From positions 1 to 64,000 of the forward strand of contig JBBRDE010000002.1 of the NCBI GenBank assembly GCA_038204185.1: a DNA stretch of 64,000 bases. The letters are read 5' to 3'. Both the position numbers and the translations under genes were made by a program. Below, piece by piece: positions 8,449 to 17,624 of the stretch. Position 1 is the stretch's first letter. Each line of letters starts with the position of its first letter. This DNA comes from Salmonirosea sp038204185. GTDB lineage: Bacteria; Bacteroidota; Bacteroidia; Cytophagales; Spirosomataceae. The notes under the pieces were generated by a model. The model saw nothing but the letters and a program-made list of their open reading frames with translations. It did not search any database and was not told the origin of the DNA.

Positions 8449-10689
8449 ATGGAAACTGATATTCAACATAATACCAGAAAAATAACCCTTCCCGTCACCG
8501 GCATGAGTTGCGCGGGTTGCGCTGTCAGCGTGGAATCCATGCTTCAGAACACCGCCGGTGTGCAGGAGGCGGCGGTGAACTACGCCAATCAATCGGTTCA
8601 AGTACGTTTTGACCCGCAACAAATCAGCCTGGATGATATGGATACCGTTTTGCAGGGCATTGGCTACGGCCTGATTCTGGAAGAGGAGGAAGACGACGCC
8701 CAGGCTGCACAGCAAGCGTTGCAGGAGGCGCATTATCGCCAACTGAAAGTCCGCACCATTGGGGCGGGGGCCTTGGTCATTCCAGTGATGGTGCTGGGTA
8801 TGTTCTTCATGCACCTGCCCTACGTCAACTACATCATGCTGGTGATGACGCTGCCGGTGCTGGTCTACTTTGGCAAAGACTTTTTCATCAATGCCTGGAA
8901 GCAGGCGCGGCATGGGAAGTCCAATATGGATACCCTGGTGGCGCTCAGCACGGGGATAGCCTTTCTGTTTAGTACCTTCAATACCCTATATCCCGAGTAC
9001 TGGCACGCGCGGGGCCTGGAAGCGCACGTGTACTTTGAGGCGGCCGCTATTATTATATTTTTCATTCTATTGGGAAAGCTGCTCGAAGAGCGTGCCAAGT
9101 CCAGTACCTCCGATGCCCTCAGAAAGCTGATGGACCTGCAACCCCAATCGGTGCGGGTAATCCGCGACGGACAGGAGCAGGAAATCAGTGCGAAAGAGGT
9201 GCGTTTGGGTGATGAAATTGTGATCCGGTCGGGCGAGAAAATTCCGGTGGATGGTACCGTGCAGTCGGGAAATTCGTTTGTGGACGAAAGCCTCATGACC
9301 GGCGAGCCGCTACCCGCCGAGAAAAAGCCGGGCGCGGAGGTATTTGCTGGTACCCTTAACCAGCAAGGAAGCTTCACATTCGTGGCTGAAAAGGTGGGTA
9401 GACAAACTGTGCTGGCGCAAATCATAAAAACGGTAAAGGAAGCGCAGGGGAGTAAGGCTCCCGTGCAGCGCCTGGTGGATAAAATCGCCAGTATCTTTGT
9501 ACCCGTAGTGCTTGGTATCGCCATTCTGACCTTCGTGGTATGGATGCTGGCGGGGGGCGAAAACGCCCTGACCCACGCGCTGCTCACGTCCGTATCTGTG
9601 TTGGTGATTGCCTGTCCCTGTGCACTGGGACTGGCCACGCCTACGGCCATCATGGTGGGGGTAGGTAAGGGAGCCGAAAACAATATGCTGATCCGCGATG
9701 CCGAGAGCCTGGAAACGGCCCATAAGGTAGATGCCATAGTGCTTGACAAAACCGGTACCCTCACCGAAGGCCGTCCCGAAGTAGCGGGCTGGCATTGGCA
9801 GGAAGGACTAGCCAGTACCCCAGGCCATGCCGCAGCTATTCGGGCCATTGAAGCCCGCTCGGAGCATCCGCTGGCGCAAGCTATTGCGGCCTACGGGAAA
9901 GAGAATTCCGGTCCGGCTGCCAAGGTGGAAGACTTTCAGTCGGTGACGGGGAATGGCGTGACGGGGCTGGTGGATGGAACAACCTACGTCATTGGTACGC
10001 CGGCTTTTCTGGAAAGTCAGGGTATCCGGGCGAATGCTGAATTAACGGAGCTAGGCACTACCCTCCGAAACCAGGCCCAAACCGTGATCGGAGTAGGATG
10101 GCAAGGGCAACAAATTGCCCTCATTGCTCTGGCCGACCAGTTGAAAGCGACCTCAGTCGAGGCAGTTATGAAGCTGCAGAAGCAGGGCATTGAGGTATAT
10201 ATGCTGACGGGCGATAATGCCCAAACCGCTGCGCAGGTAGCCCAGCAGGTAGGGATAGTGCACTTTCAAGCTGAGGTGAAGCCGGGCGATAAAATGGATT
10301 TTGTCAAAAAACTACAAGCCCAAGGTAAAACGGTAGCCATGGTAGGTGACGGCATCAACGACTCGCAGGCCCTGGCCCAGGCCAACCTGAGCGTGGCGAT
10401 GGGGCGCGGCTCGGACATTGCGATGGATGTGGCCAAAATGACCCTCATTACCTCCGACCTGCTGGCATTGCCCAAGGCCCTGCGCCTGTCGAAGCGTACG
10501 GTAGCTACAATTCGCCAAAATCTCTTCTGGGCGTTTATCTATAATCTTATCGGGATTCCACTGGCGGCGGGGGTGCTGTATCCGGTCAATGGATTCCTGC
10601 TCAACCCTATGATTGCCGGAGCGGCGATGGCGTTGAGTTCGGTATCGGTGGTGACTAATAGCTTGCGGTTGCGGGGGCTGCGGTTGTGA
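8449..10689 (+). CDS. copA: Copper-translocating P-type ATPase
   Basis: This P1B-type ATPase pumps Cu(I) out of the cytoplasm at the expense of ATP. One N-terminal HMA domain carries GMSCAGC (Cys21 and Cys24). About eight membrane segments follow, with the CPC ion-binding motif at 389-391, the phosphorylation site DKTGTLT at Asp433, the HP motif at 473-474 and GDGIND at 633-638. At 746 aa it has the normal length for a single-HMA CopA. I chose the ATG at 8449; a TTG at 8371 is open but lies inside the -7 promoter element. It is the first gene of the copper island and probably shares control with the chaperone gene at 14535. Confidence 0.95.
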   Translation: METDIQHNTRKITLPVTGMSCAGCAVSVESMLQNTAGVQEAAVNYANQSVQVRFDPQQISLDDMDTVLQGIGYGLILEEEEDDAQAAQQALQEAHYRQLKVRTIGAGALVIPVMVLGMFFMHLPYVNYIMLVMTLPVLVYFGKDFFINAWKQARHGKSNMDTLVALSTGIAFLFSTFNTLYPEYWHARGLEAHVYFEAAAIIIFFILLGKLLEERAKSSTSDALRKLMDLQPQSVRVIRDGQEQEISAKEVRLGDEIVIRSGEKIPVDGTVQSGNSFVDESLMTGEPLPAEKKPGAEVFAGTLNQQGSFTFVAEKVGRQTVLAQIIKTVKEAQGSKAPVQRLVDKIASIFVPVVLGIAILTFVVWMLAGGENALTHALLTSVSVLVIACPCALGLATPTAIMVGVGKGAENNMLIRDAESLETAHKVDAIVLDKTGTLTEGRPEVAGWHWQEGLASTPGHAAAIRAIEARSEHPLAQAIAAYGKENSGPAAKVEDFQSVTGNGVTGLVDGTTYVIGTPAFLESQGIRANAELTELGTTLRNQAQTVIGVGWQGQQIALIALADQLKATSVEAVMKLQKQGIEVYMLTGDNAQTAAQVAQQVGIVHFQAEVKPGDKMDFVKKLQAQGKTVAMVGDGINDSQALAQANLSVAMGRGSDIAMDVAKMTLITSDLLALPKALRLSKRTVATIRQNLFWAFIYNLIGIPLAAGVLYPVNGFLLNPMIAGAAMALSSVSVVTNSLRLRGLRL

Positions 10690-10692
10690 TCC

Positions 10693-11097
10693 TCAAGGCT
10701 TCTCGTAACTTACCACCCACCCGCGGACGGTATCGACGGGAGTAACGCGGGTACTGAACGCCACCCAGCCTTCGCGCGTGGATTCCTTGGGACAAAAATC
10801 AATGGCCAGTTCGGCTTTGTCAACCTCTTTCCCTTCTCGGAATAGTCCCAGGGCTACGGTGATGGACTCGGCAGTTTCATTTCCCCGGTTATGTACCACT
10901 ACGTGAAACCGATTGGGCTCGTGTGGGCCGGGGTCAGCGGTGTACTCCATCACCAGATGAGGCGAGCCGGGTATATAAGTAACAGTTTTGTAGATCAGGT
11001 AGCCAAGGATCGTAAGAACCAGTACTAACCCCACGCCAAATACCGCCCATTCCAGGCCATTTTTTCTGTCTTTATAGGGAGTTGATATCTTCGCCAT
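10693..11097 (-). CDS. TIGR02588 family protein
   Basis: The protein of 134 aa has one N-terminal membrane helix (about residues 14-35) followed by a predicted beta domain. It resembles the TIGR02588 family, which is known only as the partner of TIGR02587 in a two-gene operon; the function is unknown. Here the partner lies directly upstream (start 11097, partner stop 11116, 18 bases between), which supports the assignment. The family is recalled from sequence pattern and gene pairing, not from a search. Its stop lies 3 bases from the copA stop, tail to tail. Confidence 0.72.
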   Translation of the reverse strand: MAKISTPYKDRKNGLEWAVFGVGLVLVLTILGYLIYKTVTYIPGSPHLVMEYTADPGPHEPNRFHVVVHNRGNETAESITVALGLFREGKEVDKAELAIDFCPKESTREGWVAFSTRVTPVDTVRGWVVSYEKP

Positions 11098-11115
11098 AAG
11101 GTGGTGAGAGGAGTT

Positions 11116-11979
11116 TTATTTAATAAGTAGTCTACCGGCTGAGGCTCCCAACGACGACAGTACCCCGAGCGCGATGCACTGCGAAAAGCCGGTCCAAAAA
11201 CTACCGCCAGTCAGTCGGCCAAAAAACCAGAGCAGCAGTGCGGATGTTCCAAGGGCCACCAAATAGCACACGCTGGTTTCCATCGCAATGGTAAAAATTT
11301 GAGGCTTGGTGTTTTTTAGACTACCGGACCCCTCGAAGTCAACAAAAAAAATGATGAGTACGCAGATAACCAGCGAAACAAGGGCCATGGCCAGAATATG
11401 CCCCGGATGGGCTTCTACGCCAATCACCAGAATTTCTTCCGTGGGAGCCACATTACCCCCCACCAAAATGCTGCCGCATAGGGCCAGAATGATCAGACTC
11501 AGCAATCCGGACTGACGTTCTCTTTCGAACGCACCGGTCTGTTGTTTCTCCTCGTTATCGTCCCCATTGATACCCAACTGGGCGGTGCCAATGGACACCC
11601 CGATGGATACTACCATAGCTTCTATCACTACTTTCCCCATACTCTCGATAAGCGACATGCTGCCGATTTCAATGCGTCCGAGCACACTCAACAAGCCAAG
11701 GGATAACAGAAAGCCTATGCCCAATTCCTCCACAGAATCAATCATGACGTGCCGCCAGGATGCTTCGGGATGCATGCCCGCGTAGCGATTATAACCTAAT
11801 AGCAGCAGGAATGTAAATAGGATCACCAGAATCAACTGCAGCGGCGAGGAGAAGAAGCCCGCCCACCATACTTCCATGGTATACAGCAACGGAAAGCTAA
11901 ACAGCAATCCCCCGGCAATGCCCCGGCCGTATTCTTGTAGCGATTCGCGTAGGGGGCGTTTCTCAGAAGTTGATTTCAT
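11116..11979 (-). CDS. TIGR02587 family integral membrane protein
   Basis: This 287-aa protein is almost entirely hydrophobic, with about eight membrane segments separated by short loops; one longer cytoplasmic-type loop around residues 140-155 is rich in Glu, Lys and Gln. It fits the TIGR02587 family of putative inner-membrane proteins found with TIGR02588. The pair is likely co-transcribed and works as a unit, perhaps as an exporter or sensor, but no function is established. It sits between copA and the rest of the metal genes, on the opposite strand; I cannot say whether it takes part in metal handling. Confidence 0.75.
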   Translation of the reverse strand: MKSTSEKRPLRESLQEYGRGIAGGLLFSFPLLYTMEVWWAGFFSSPLQLILVILFTFLLLLGYNRYAGMHPEASWRHVMIDSVEELGIGFLLSLGLLSVLGRIEIGSMSLIESMGKVVIEAMVVSIGVSIGTAQLGINGDDNEEKQQTGAFERERQSGLLSLIILALCGSILVGGNVAPTEEILVIGVEAHPGHILAMALVSLVICVLIIFFVDFEGSGSLKNTKPQIFTIAMETSVCYLVALGTSALLLWFFGRLTGGSFWTGFSQCIALGVLSSLGASAGRLLIK

Positions 11980-12203
11980 GGAGCCAAACAGGCTGGAAAT
12001 GCTAGATATTTATCAAAGTTAAGTAAAAATTGTGCCAGTGTAATCGTGTCTAATGACGGTAGTAAAATGCGATGGACAGAGTACCAGGTTAAGGTTTTTT
12101 TTAAGTCAGAAGAAATAAGGGTACCGTTGGATAAAAACCTGACTCACAAACTGGTTTTGTTGGTGAATCTTGCCTAAATTTTGATTCCCCAACCGACTTC
12201 CCC

Positions 12204-13940
12204 ATGGCTACCAATTTCTTCTTTGACGCGCATTTTCACGCTACCCTTAAGAAACAATTTGCCCGTCCGGACAACAGTACCCAACCCGGTGCTTTTTCCA
12301 ATCCCTGGACTACCGCCGTTACCAAAGATTTTTTGGAAAAACTCAACGGTTTGCAAAAGTGTGCCCTGAGATCTCTGGTGGAGCATTCGCTGGCTTCGCA
12401 GTCGTCGCTGAGCCAATTGCACAACAATAACGTAAAGCTAGGAATAACCGCCCTGTTTTTTCCAGACAAAGGTTTGATGAAGCTCATTACCGATAGCAAA
12501 CCCTTTATGAGGCTGATCAATAACGGGAAGTTGGGGGAATTGCTGGTTGGGGAAAGTTTCAAAGCACTACAAGACTCGAATAACGCCTTTGGAACGGTTG
12601 AGCGTGATTTGGAATTATTGAAGTCGGCCAATGCAAAAGGGCAGGTCGTAGCATTGCTCAAAGACAGTGCCTTCGATCCCCAACCTGGCGACGTGCCGCA
12701 GTTAGTATTTTCGCTGGAAGGGCTGCATTGCCTGCGAACAAACTTGAAAGAGACGAACTCCGATAAGGTTATAGCCGACATACTGGTAAATCTGGACAAA
12801 CTTCGGGCAAAAGGTATCCGAATCATTTTCATTAACCCCGTCCACATCGATGATTCAAACGAACTCTTTGCCAACCAAGCCTATGCCGTGGATGCCTTCC
12901 GGATCGGCGGCTTTGATGAAAGGCATTTGCGACCTAAGGGAAACGGCCTTACCGAAACCGGAAAACGGATGATCCGAGAATTGCAATCCCGAGAAATCCT
13001 TGCAGACGTAAAACACATGGGGTGGATCGCCCGACGCCAATTGTATGCTTTCCGAAAGGCAGAGAATATCACCACCCCGCTGGTATGCTCGCACGCGGGG
13101 TTTACGGGCTGCTGGTTCGATAACCCAGCCGGGAAGTTCAGTGATTACATCATAGCTCCACCGGATACCGAGGGCCCCCACGGCATCCGGCTCAATAAAG
13201 CCAACCCCTACCTGAACGATAATAGCATCGGGTTCAATGTCAGTACCATCAACCTTTTCAACGAAGATATTGTCGCCATTTTTCGCTCCAATGGCATTAT
13301 CGGAATCTCACTGGATCAACGCGTACTGGGCTATTCGGATGTGGTGGATATTCCCAATGGAGATAACGACCCACGTCCTGAACGAACCAACGTAATCCGG
13401 GTGGAAGATGGCCCGCACAGAGAACTGATCCTGTTGACGGACACAGATTATATATCCCCGGAAGAATTCAATGCCGAACCTCAATTTCGCACCCTTTCCA
13501 AAAATTCAGCTATCCGGAAACGCGGTGTTTTTGCCAAAAAAAAGCGAACCAATTTGGCCGACCTGCACGCCAGGCATTTTTACCTGCATATCGTTCATGC
13601 CATGCAGGTAGCCCGCATTATTGGCGGAGAGGCGACCGCTACTACCATGCTTACACGAACGCTCTGCATCGGCTCAGATTTCGATGGCCTCATCGACGGC
13701 CTGGACTGCTGCCCCGACATGGGGCATATCGGGGTTTTGAAGCAGAAGTTCGTGAATGAGTTTGGCGACTTCTTGAATGAAATAAAGACACCGGTAAAGA
13801 TTATTCTGCCCGACGGGCTAAGTGTCGAACACATCGCGGATCGAATTTTTTATGAGAACGGGCGGGATTTTGTGTTGAAACGGCTGGATGCCATGCAGGG
13901 AGCGCCGACCGGACCAGTACCTGGTGAGATGATTGCCTGA
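12204..13940 (+). CDS. Peptidase M19 (membrane dipeptidase-like) metallohydrolase, large variant
   Basis: The protein keeps the M19 amidohydrolase landmarks: the HxH-type site DAHFHA at residues 8-13, the block LTETGKRMIRELQ followed by an ADVKH strand, CSHAGF where the family has ASHS, and GSDFDG near the C-terminus. M19 enzymes cleave dipeptides with a binuclear zinc site. At 578 aa it is well above the usual 330-420 aa; the extra length lies before and between the motifs. There is no signal peptide, so it should be cytoplasmic. It is a lone gene inside the metal island. The altered motifs leave its substrate open. Confidence 0.75.
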   Translation: MATNFFFDAHFHATLKKQFARPDNSTQPGAFSNPWTTAVTKDFLEKLNGLQKCALRSLVEHSLASQSSLSQLHNNNVKLGITALFFPDKGLMKLITDSKPFMRLINNGKLGELLVGESFKALQDSNNAFGTVERDLELLKSANAKGQVVALLKDSAFDPQPGDVPQLVFSLEGLHCLRTNLKETNSDKVIADILVNLDKLRAKGIRIIFINPVHIDDSNELFANQAYAVDAFRIGGFDERHLRPKGNGLTETGKRMIRELQSREILADVKHMGWIARRQLYAFRKAENITTPLVCSHAGFTGCWFDNPAGKFSDYIIAPPDTEGPHGIRLNKANPYLNDNSIGFNVSTINLFNEDIVAIFRSNGIIGISLDQRVLGYSDVVDIPNGDNDPRPERTNVIRVEDGPHRELILLTDTDYISPEEFNAEPQFRTLSKNSAIRKRGVFAKKKRTNLADLHARHFYLHIVHAMQVARIIGGEATATTMLTRTLCIGSDFDGLIDGLDCCPDMGHIGVLKQKFVNEFGDFLNEIKTPVKIILPDGLSVEHIADRIFYENGRDFVLKRLDAMQGAPTGPVPGEMIA

Positions 13941-14455
13941 GCCCGTATATACTATACTGACAGTCTCAAAATATCCCACGCCACATCTCCTGCTGAATCC
14001 CCCAACATTGCGTAGCCAATCTTTACTTTATGAATATCCGAAACAAAGTGGTTGTGCTAAATAACACCATTTTCTGCCACAACCAAGCCTTCCTGTGCAT
14101 ATTTTCGAGCCACAGGTGAGCTATAACGAGACCTCGACTTCGCTCCGCCACGGCGTATTGTTTCTTGTCCTATTGGCTCATTTTGCGAAGCTCACGCAGC
14201 TCCTCCCTGATATCAGGTAAACCCGCCAGGGAGTCCCGATTCGGCAGGGTAGGGAAAGTGGCAGGCTGTGTTCGAAAAACTTTCTGATCCTAACGCGCTC
14301 AATGACGGAGCCCGGGCATTGGTGAAGCCTGGCCTATGACTGAGAAAAAAGACTTCCTTCAAGGTAGTTTTAGGTGCGTTTTTTCAGCGGCGGTTTGACT
14401 TACCAGAGGAAAACTGATTTCAGTGGGTGTTGAAATAAGAACCTAATTTTCAAAA
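13941..14455. other. Intergenic region of over 500 bases, no gene recognised
   Basis: No open frame here has convincing codon use. I see no repeat or strong terminator. It may contain decayed sequence. The promoter region of the chaperone gene begins at its right end. Confidence 0.4.
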
Positions 14456-14485
14456 TCCTGCAAGCCTCACCCAAAATTCTGTAAG
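14456..14485 (+). promoter_or_regulatory. Putative copper-regulator operator, second copy
   Basis: TCCTGCAAG (14456-14464) and TTCTGTAAG (14477-14485) repeat with 21-bp spacing. They match the pair before copA in both repeats and in most of the spacer (AGCCTC then a CAAA run). The distance from the downstream repeat to the -7 element differs by only one base between the two promoters. Confidence 0.62.
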
Positions 14486-14505
14486 GGTACCTCCCGAAAA
14501 TTCCC

Positions 14506-14513
14506 GACCTTTG
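14506..14513 (+). promoter_or_regulatory. -7 promoter element of the chaperone gene
   Basis: GACCTTTG differs from TAnnTTTG only at the first base. Its position relative to the 21-bp direct repeat is the same as in the copA promoter, within one base. The start codon follows 21 bases later. Confidence 0.5.
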
Positions 14514-14534
14514 CAAAGAACAAAACCAACAGCC

Positions 14535-14744
14535 ATGACAACCCAACAATTCAAGACCACTATAAAATGCGGAGCCTGCGTAGCCGCTGTGACTCCTCAC
14601 CTGAACAATGCCGAAGGAATCGGCGAGTGGAAAGTAGACCTGCAAAGCCCCGACCGCATCCTGACCGTACAAACCGATAAGGCACCTTCTGAGGTCGCTG
14701 AGATTGTGAAGGCAGCGGGTTACGAAGCGATGCCCATTGCCTAG
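14535..14744 (+). CDS. Cytosolic copper chaperone-like HMA protein
   Basis: At 69 aa this is a single heavy-metal-associated domain with the metal motif CGAC at Cys12-Cys15 and no signal peptide. Such proteins carry Cu(I) to CopA or to regulators. The second helix and the closing Gly-Tyr (AAGYEAMPIA) fit the ferredoxin-like fold. I start it at the ATG at 14535, because the upstream TTG at 14511 overlaps the -7 element. Its promoter shares the operator found before copA, so the two proteins are probably induced together. It leads the metal gene group that follows. Confidence 0.85.
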   Translation: MTTQQFKTTIKCGACVAAVTPHLNNAEGIGEWKVDLQSPDRILTVQTDKAPSEVAEIVKAAGYEAMPIA

Positions 14745-14826
14745 CTGACCCGCAGTCCTCGCTGAACCATTTACGCGCGCATTTGTTCTTCAATAGCCGA
14801 ACCGGGTTGCCTGATCAAACCAATCC

Positions 14827-15285
14827 ATGATTCAAAACCGACCATACAGACTCTTCACTATGATCATGGCCTTTGTCGTGCTGCTCAGCAGTACGGGCTT
14901 TGGCCTGGTGGAGCATAGCTGTGTGATGCAAGGCAAATCGGTGGCGCTGGCAGCGATGAGCAGCCCGTCATCAGGTTGTCATTCCTGCGTAAAAAAGCCC
15001 CAAGCCAGGCTGCACGAATCTTCACAACCCGTTTTTAAGAAAAAAGCATGTTGTGAGGAAAATCAAAAGCTCCAGAAGTTAGAAGTCGTTACGTCGATCT
15101 CCGCGGTAGCCAAAATACTCAAAGGTTCACCGCAAACCGACGCGATTTCCCCAGAAGACATAAGGTTCCATTCCTCCTTTCTTCCTTTCGTCCTTTCTCC
15201 TTCGAAACTTTCTTTCTTCCCCCCCTTCTTCTCCAAATTCTATGGGCGAACCATGCTTTCGTTCGTCCAGTCGTTTTTGATTTAG
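14827..15285 (+). CDS. HYC_CC_PP family protein, membrane/periplasmic, probable metal binding
   Basis: An N-terminal hydrophobic segment (about residues 8-27) is followed by His30 and Cys32, a CHSC pair at 51-54, a CC pair at 75-76 and a late Pro-Pro within an aromatic stretch. This layout matches the HYC_CC_PP proteins that travel with metal-efflux genes in Bacteroidota. It is 152 aa. The cysteines face the periplasm if the segment is a signal anchor. The function is not established; metal binding is inferred from the cysteines and neighbours. It lies 82 bases after the chaperone and 80 before the receptor gene, all on one strand. Confidence 0.72.
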   Translation: MIQNRPYRLFTMIMAFVVLLSSTGFGLVEHSCVMQGKSVALAAMSSPSSGCHSCVKKPQARLHESSQPVFKKKACCEENQKLQKLEVVTSISAVAKILKGSPQTDAISPEDIRFHSSFLPFVLSPSKLSFFPPFFSKFYGRTMLSFVQSFLI

Positions 15286-15365
15286 ACTAGCCAGGTTCCT
15301 GATAATTAGTGCTTTAAATATTTGAAGTACTTGTCTTTCAATTCTATCTATGACTAGTCTTTTGT

Positions 15366-17618
15366 ATGAAATCTCCATATTCTAATATAATAGCGGGTGC
15401 ACTACTGCTGTGTTCAGCTACTATGGTCACCGCACAGGGCGTTCACGGTGGCGTGTACGAACTTTCGGGTCCGACTTCCCAAAAGGTACCCCTGACGGGT
15501 GCCAACCTGTATTGGGTGGGCACGACTCTGGGCGTGAGTACCGATCAAAGCGGCCTTTTTACCATTCCGCGCAGCACCCAATCCAACCGCCTGGTCGTCA
15601 GTTTTGTGGGATACCTCAACGACACCTTGAAGGTAGGTAGTGAGGGCGAGGTAGAGTTTGTGCTCCGCTCGGCGCAGTCGCTCGACGAGATAATTGTCCA
15701 GGGCAACTCCACCACGATCGACCGGATGTCGCCCATCCAAACCGAGATCATCACGAGCCGCGCTTTGGCCAAAGCGGCCTGTTGCAATCTGTCCGAAAGT
15801 TTTGAAACCAACGCTTCGGTATCGGTGTCGTACGCCGATGCCGTGACGGGTTCCAAACAGATTCAGATGTTGGGACTGAATGGCACCTACATCCAAACCA
15901 ACGTCGAGAACATCCCGGCGATCCGGGGGTTGGGTACCACATTTGGGTTAAATTTCATTCCGGGTACCTGGATTCAATCCATCGACGTGGGTAAGGGTGC
16001 GGGCTCGGTCGTGAATGGCTATGAGTCCATGACGGGGCAAATCAACGTTGAACTCCAAAAGCCTGATAGTCGCGAGAAAGTCCACGTTAACGCCTACGTT
16101 AATAACTTTGGCCGCGCCGAGCTGAACATGAATCTGGCGCATCAGCTCAACGACAAGTGGAGCGCGGGCCTGCTGACCCACGCTAGTACCCTCCGCAACC
16201 GCGTGGATCAGAACGGCGACAATTTCCTCGATCTACCCCTCTACACACAGTTCAACGCTGTACAGCGCTGGAAATATCAGGGGGAACGCTTCATGGCGCA
16301 ATTTGGCGTGAAAGCCCTGCACGAGGATCGTACGGGCGGCCAAGTAGGGTTTGACGCTGACCAGCCTCGCAAAACCGGCCCGAATGGCTCGCCTTATTAC
16401 GGTTTTGGGGCGAAGATCAATCGCCTGGAATTGTTTTCCAAAACCGCCAGGCTATTTCCCAATCAACCCTACAAAGGCCTGGGCTTGATCGTGAATGCGT
16501 CCGTGCATGACCAGCGCTCGTACTTTGGTTTTACGCCCTATAACGGTCGGCAACAAACGCTGTACGGCAATTTGATTTATCAGTCCATCATCGGCAACAC
16601 GAACCACGCCTTCAAAACGGGCGTAAGCTACCTGCTGGATGACTACAACGAGCTGTACAAAGACACGACCATGCTGCGGACAGAGTCGGTACCGGGTGTC
16701 TTTTTTGAATATACTTATAACAATCTCGACAAATTCACGGTGGTAGCGGGCAATCGGGTGGATTTTCACAATCTGTACGGTACCCAGTATACGCCCCGGC
16801 TACACCTGAAATACCAACTCGGCCGCAACACGGCCCTGCGGTTATCGGCTGGAAAAGGCTTTCGGGTCAGTAATCCCCTGGCCGAGTACTTCGGCAATCT
16901 GGTGAGTTCCCGGACGGTGGTATTCCGGGAGCAGATTCGGCCTGAGGTATCCTGGAACTACGGGGCTAGTCTGACGCGCGATTTCGATCTGGGGGGTATG
17001 TCGGGCACCTGGATTCTGGACTACTACCACACCAATTTCCAGAACCAGCTTATTGCCGACGCGGAGCATCCGGGCTACCTGTATTTCTACAATTTGCAGG
17101 ATAAAGCCTTCGCCAATAGTTTTCAGGCCGAGGTGAATCTGAATCCCGTGCAGCGGCTGGAACTGAAACTGGCCTACCGCCTGTTCGACGTGAAACAAAC
17201 GTTGGGCGAGCCCTACGGCGAGTCCGTACTGCTGCCGCGCATGATGATCAACCGCGACCGGGTACTGTTCAACGCGGGCTACGCGCTACCCTACGACAAA
17301 TGGAAGTTTGACTTTACGGTGCAGTGGAACGGCAAGCGCCGCATCCCCAACCTCAATGCGGGTTACGATCATACTTCGTACCGCGACATGCCGTCGGAGG
17401 TAGCTCCGCCCTATGTGAACCTGAACGCCCAGATTACCCGTACCTGGGTGCAGTGGGATGTATATCTGGGCGGGGAGAATCTGGGCAACTACCGCCAGTC
17501 CAACCCGATCATCGGGGCCAATGATCCTTTCGGTCAACGCTTCGATGCGGGTATCGTGTGGGCCCCTGTGGTGGGGCGCACGATTTATGCGGGAATTCGT
17601 TATAAAATCAAACGCTGA
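15366..17618 (+). CDS. TonB-dependent receptor, metal-island type
   Basis: A 23-residue signal peptide precedes a carboxypeptidase-like beta domain (about 25-105), a plug domain (about 115-230, with the SVVNGYESMTGQINVE block) and a 22-strand-type barrel ending in an aromatic/basic tail. At 750 aa it is a short receptor of the siderophore/metal class rather than SusC type. The plug begins with an unusual Cys139-Cys140 pair (AKAACCNLSESF), seen in receptors that sit with metal genes and possibly a metal contact. It is followed after 6 bases by the AraC-like regulator, so the two are surely co-transcribed. Whether it imports copper or another ligand cannot be told. Confidence 0.88.
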   Translation: MKSPYSNIIAGALLLCSATMVTAQGVHGGVYELSGPTSQKVPLTGANLYWVGTTLGVSTDQSGLFTIPRSTQSNRLVVSFVGYLNDTLKVGSEGEVEFVLRSAQSLDEIIVQGNSTTIDRMSPIQTEIITSRALAKAACCNLSESFETNASVSVSYADAVTGSKQIQMLGLNGTYIQTNVENIPAIRGLGTTFGLNFIPGTWIQSIDVGKGAGSVVNGYESMTGQINVELQKPDSREKVHVNAYVNNFGRAELNMNLAHQLNDKWSAGLLTHASTLRNRVDQNGDNFLDLPLYTQFNAVQRWKYQGERFMAQFGVKALHEDRTGGQVGFDADQPRKTGPNGSPYYGFGAKINRLELFSKTARLFPNQPYKGLGLIVNASVHDQRSYFGFTPYNGRQQTLYGNLIYQSIIGNTNHAFKTGVSYLLDDYNELYKDTTMLRTESVPGVFFEYTYNNLDKFTVVAGNRVDFHNLYGTQYTPRLHLKYQLGRNTALRLSAGKGFRVSNPLAEYFGNLVSSRTVVFREQIRPEVSWNYGASLTRDFDLGGMSGTWILDYYHTNFQNQLIADAEHPGYLYFYNLQDKAFANSFQAEVNLNPVQRLELKLAYRLFDVKQTLGEPYGESVLLPRMMINRDRVLFNAGYALPYDKWKFDFTVQWNGKRRIPNLNAGYDHTSYRDMPSEVAPPYVNLNAQITRTWVQWDVYLGGENLGNYRQSNPIIGANDPFGQRFDAGIVWAPVVGRTIYAGIRYKIKR

Positions 17619-17624
17619 ACCGCT

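Noticed and set aside
8865..9848. Antisense open frame of 327 codons within copA
   Set aside because: It is a shadow of the strongly coding copA frame, rich in Ser/Arg/Pro/Thr as such shadows are, and has no domain.
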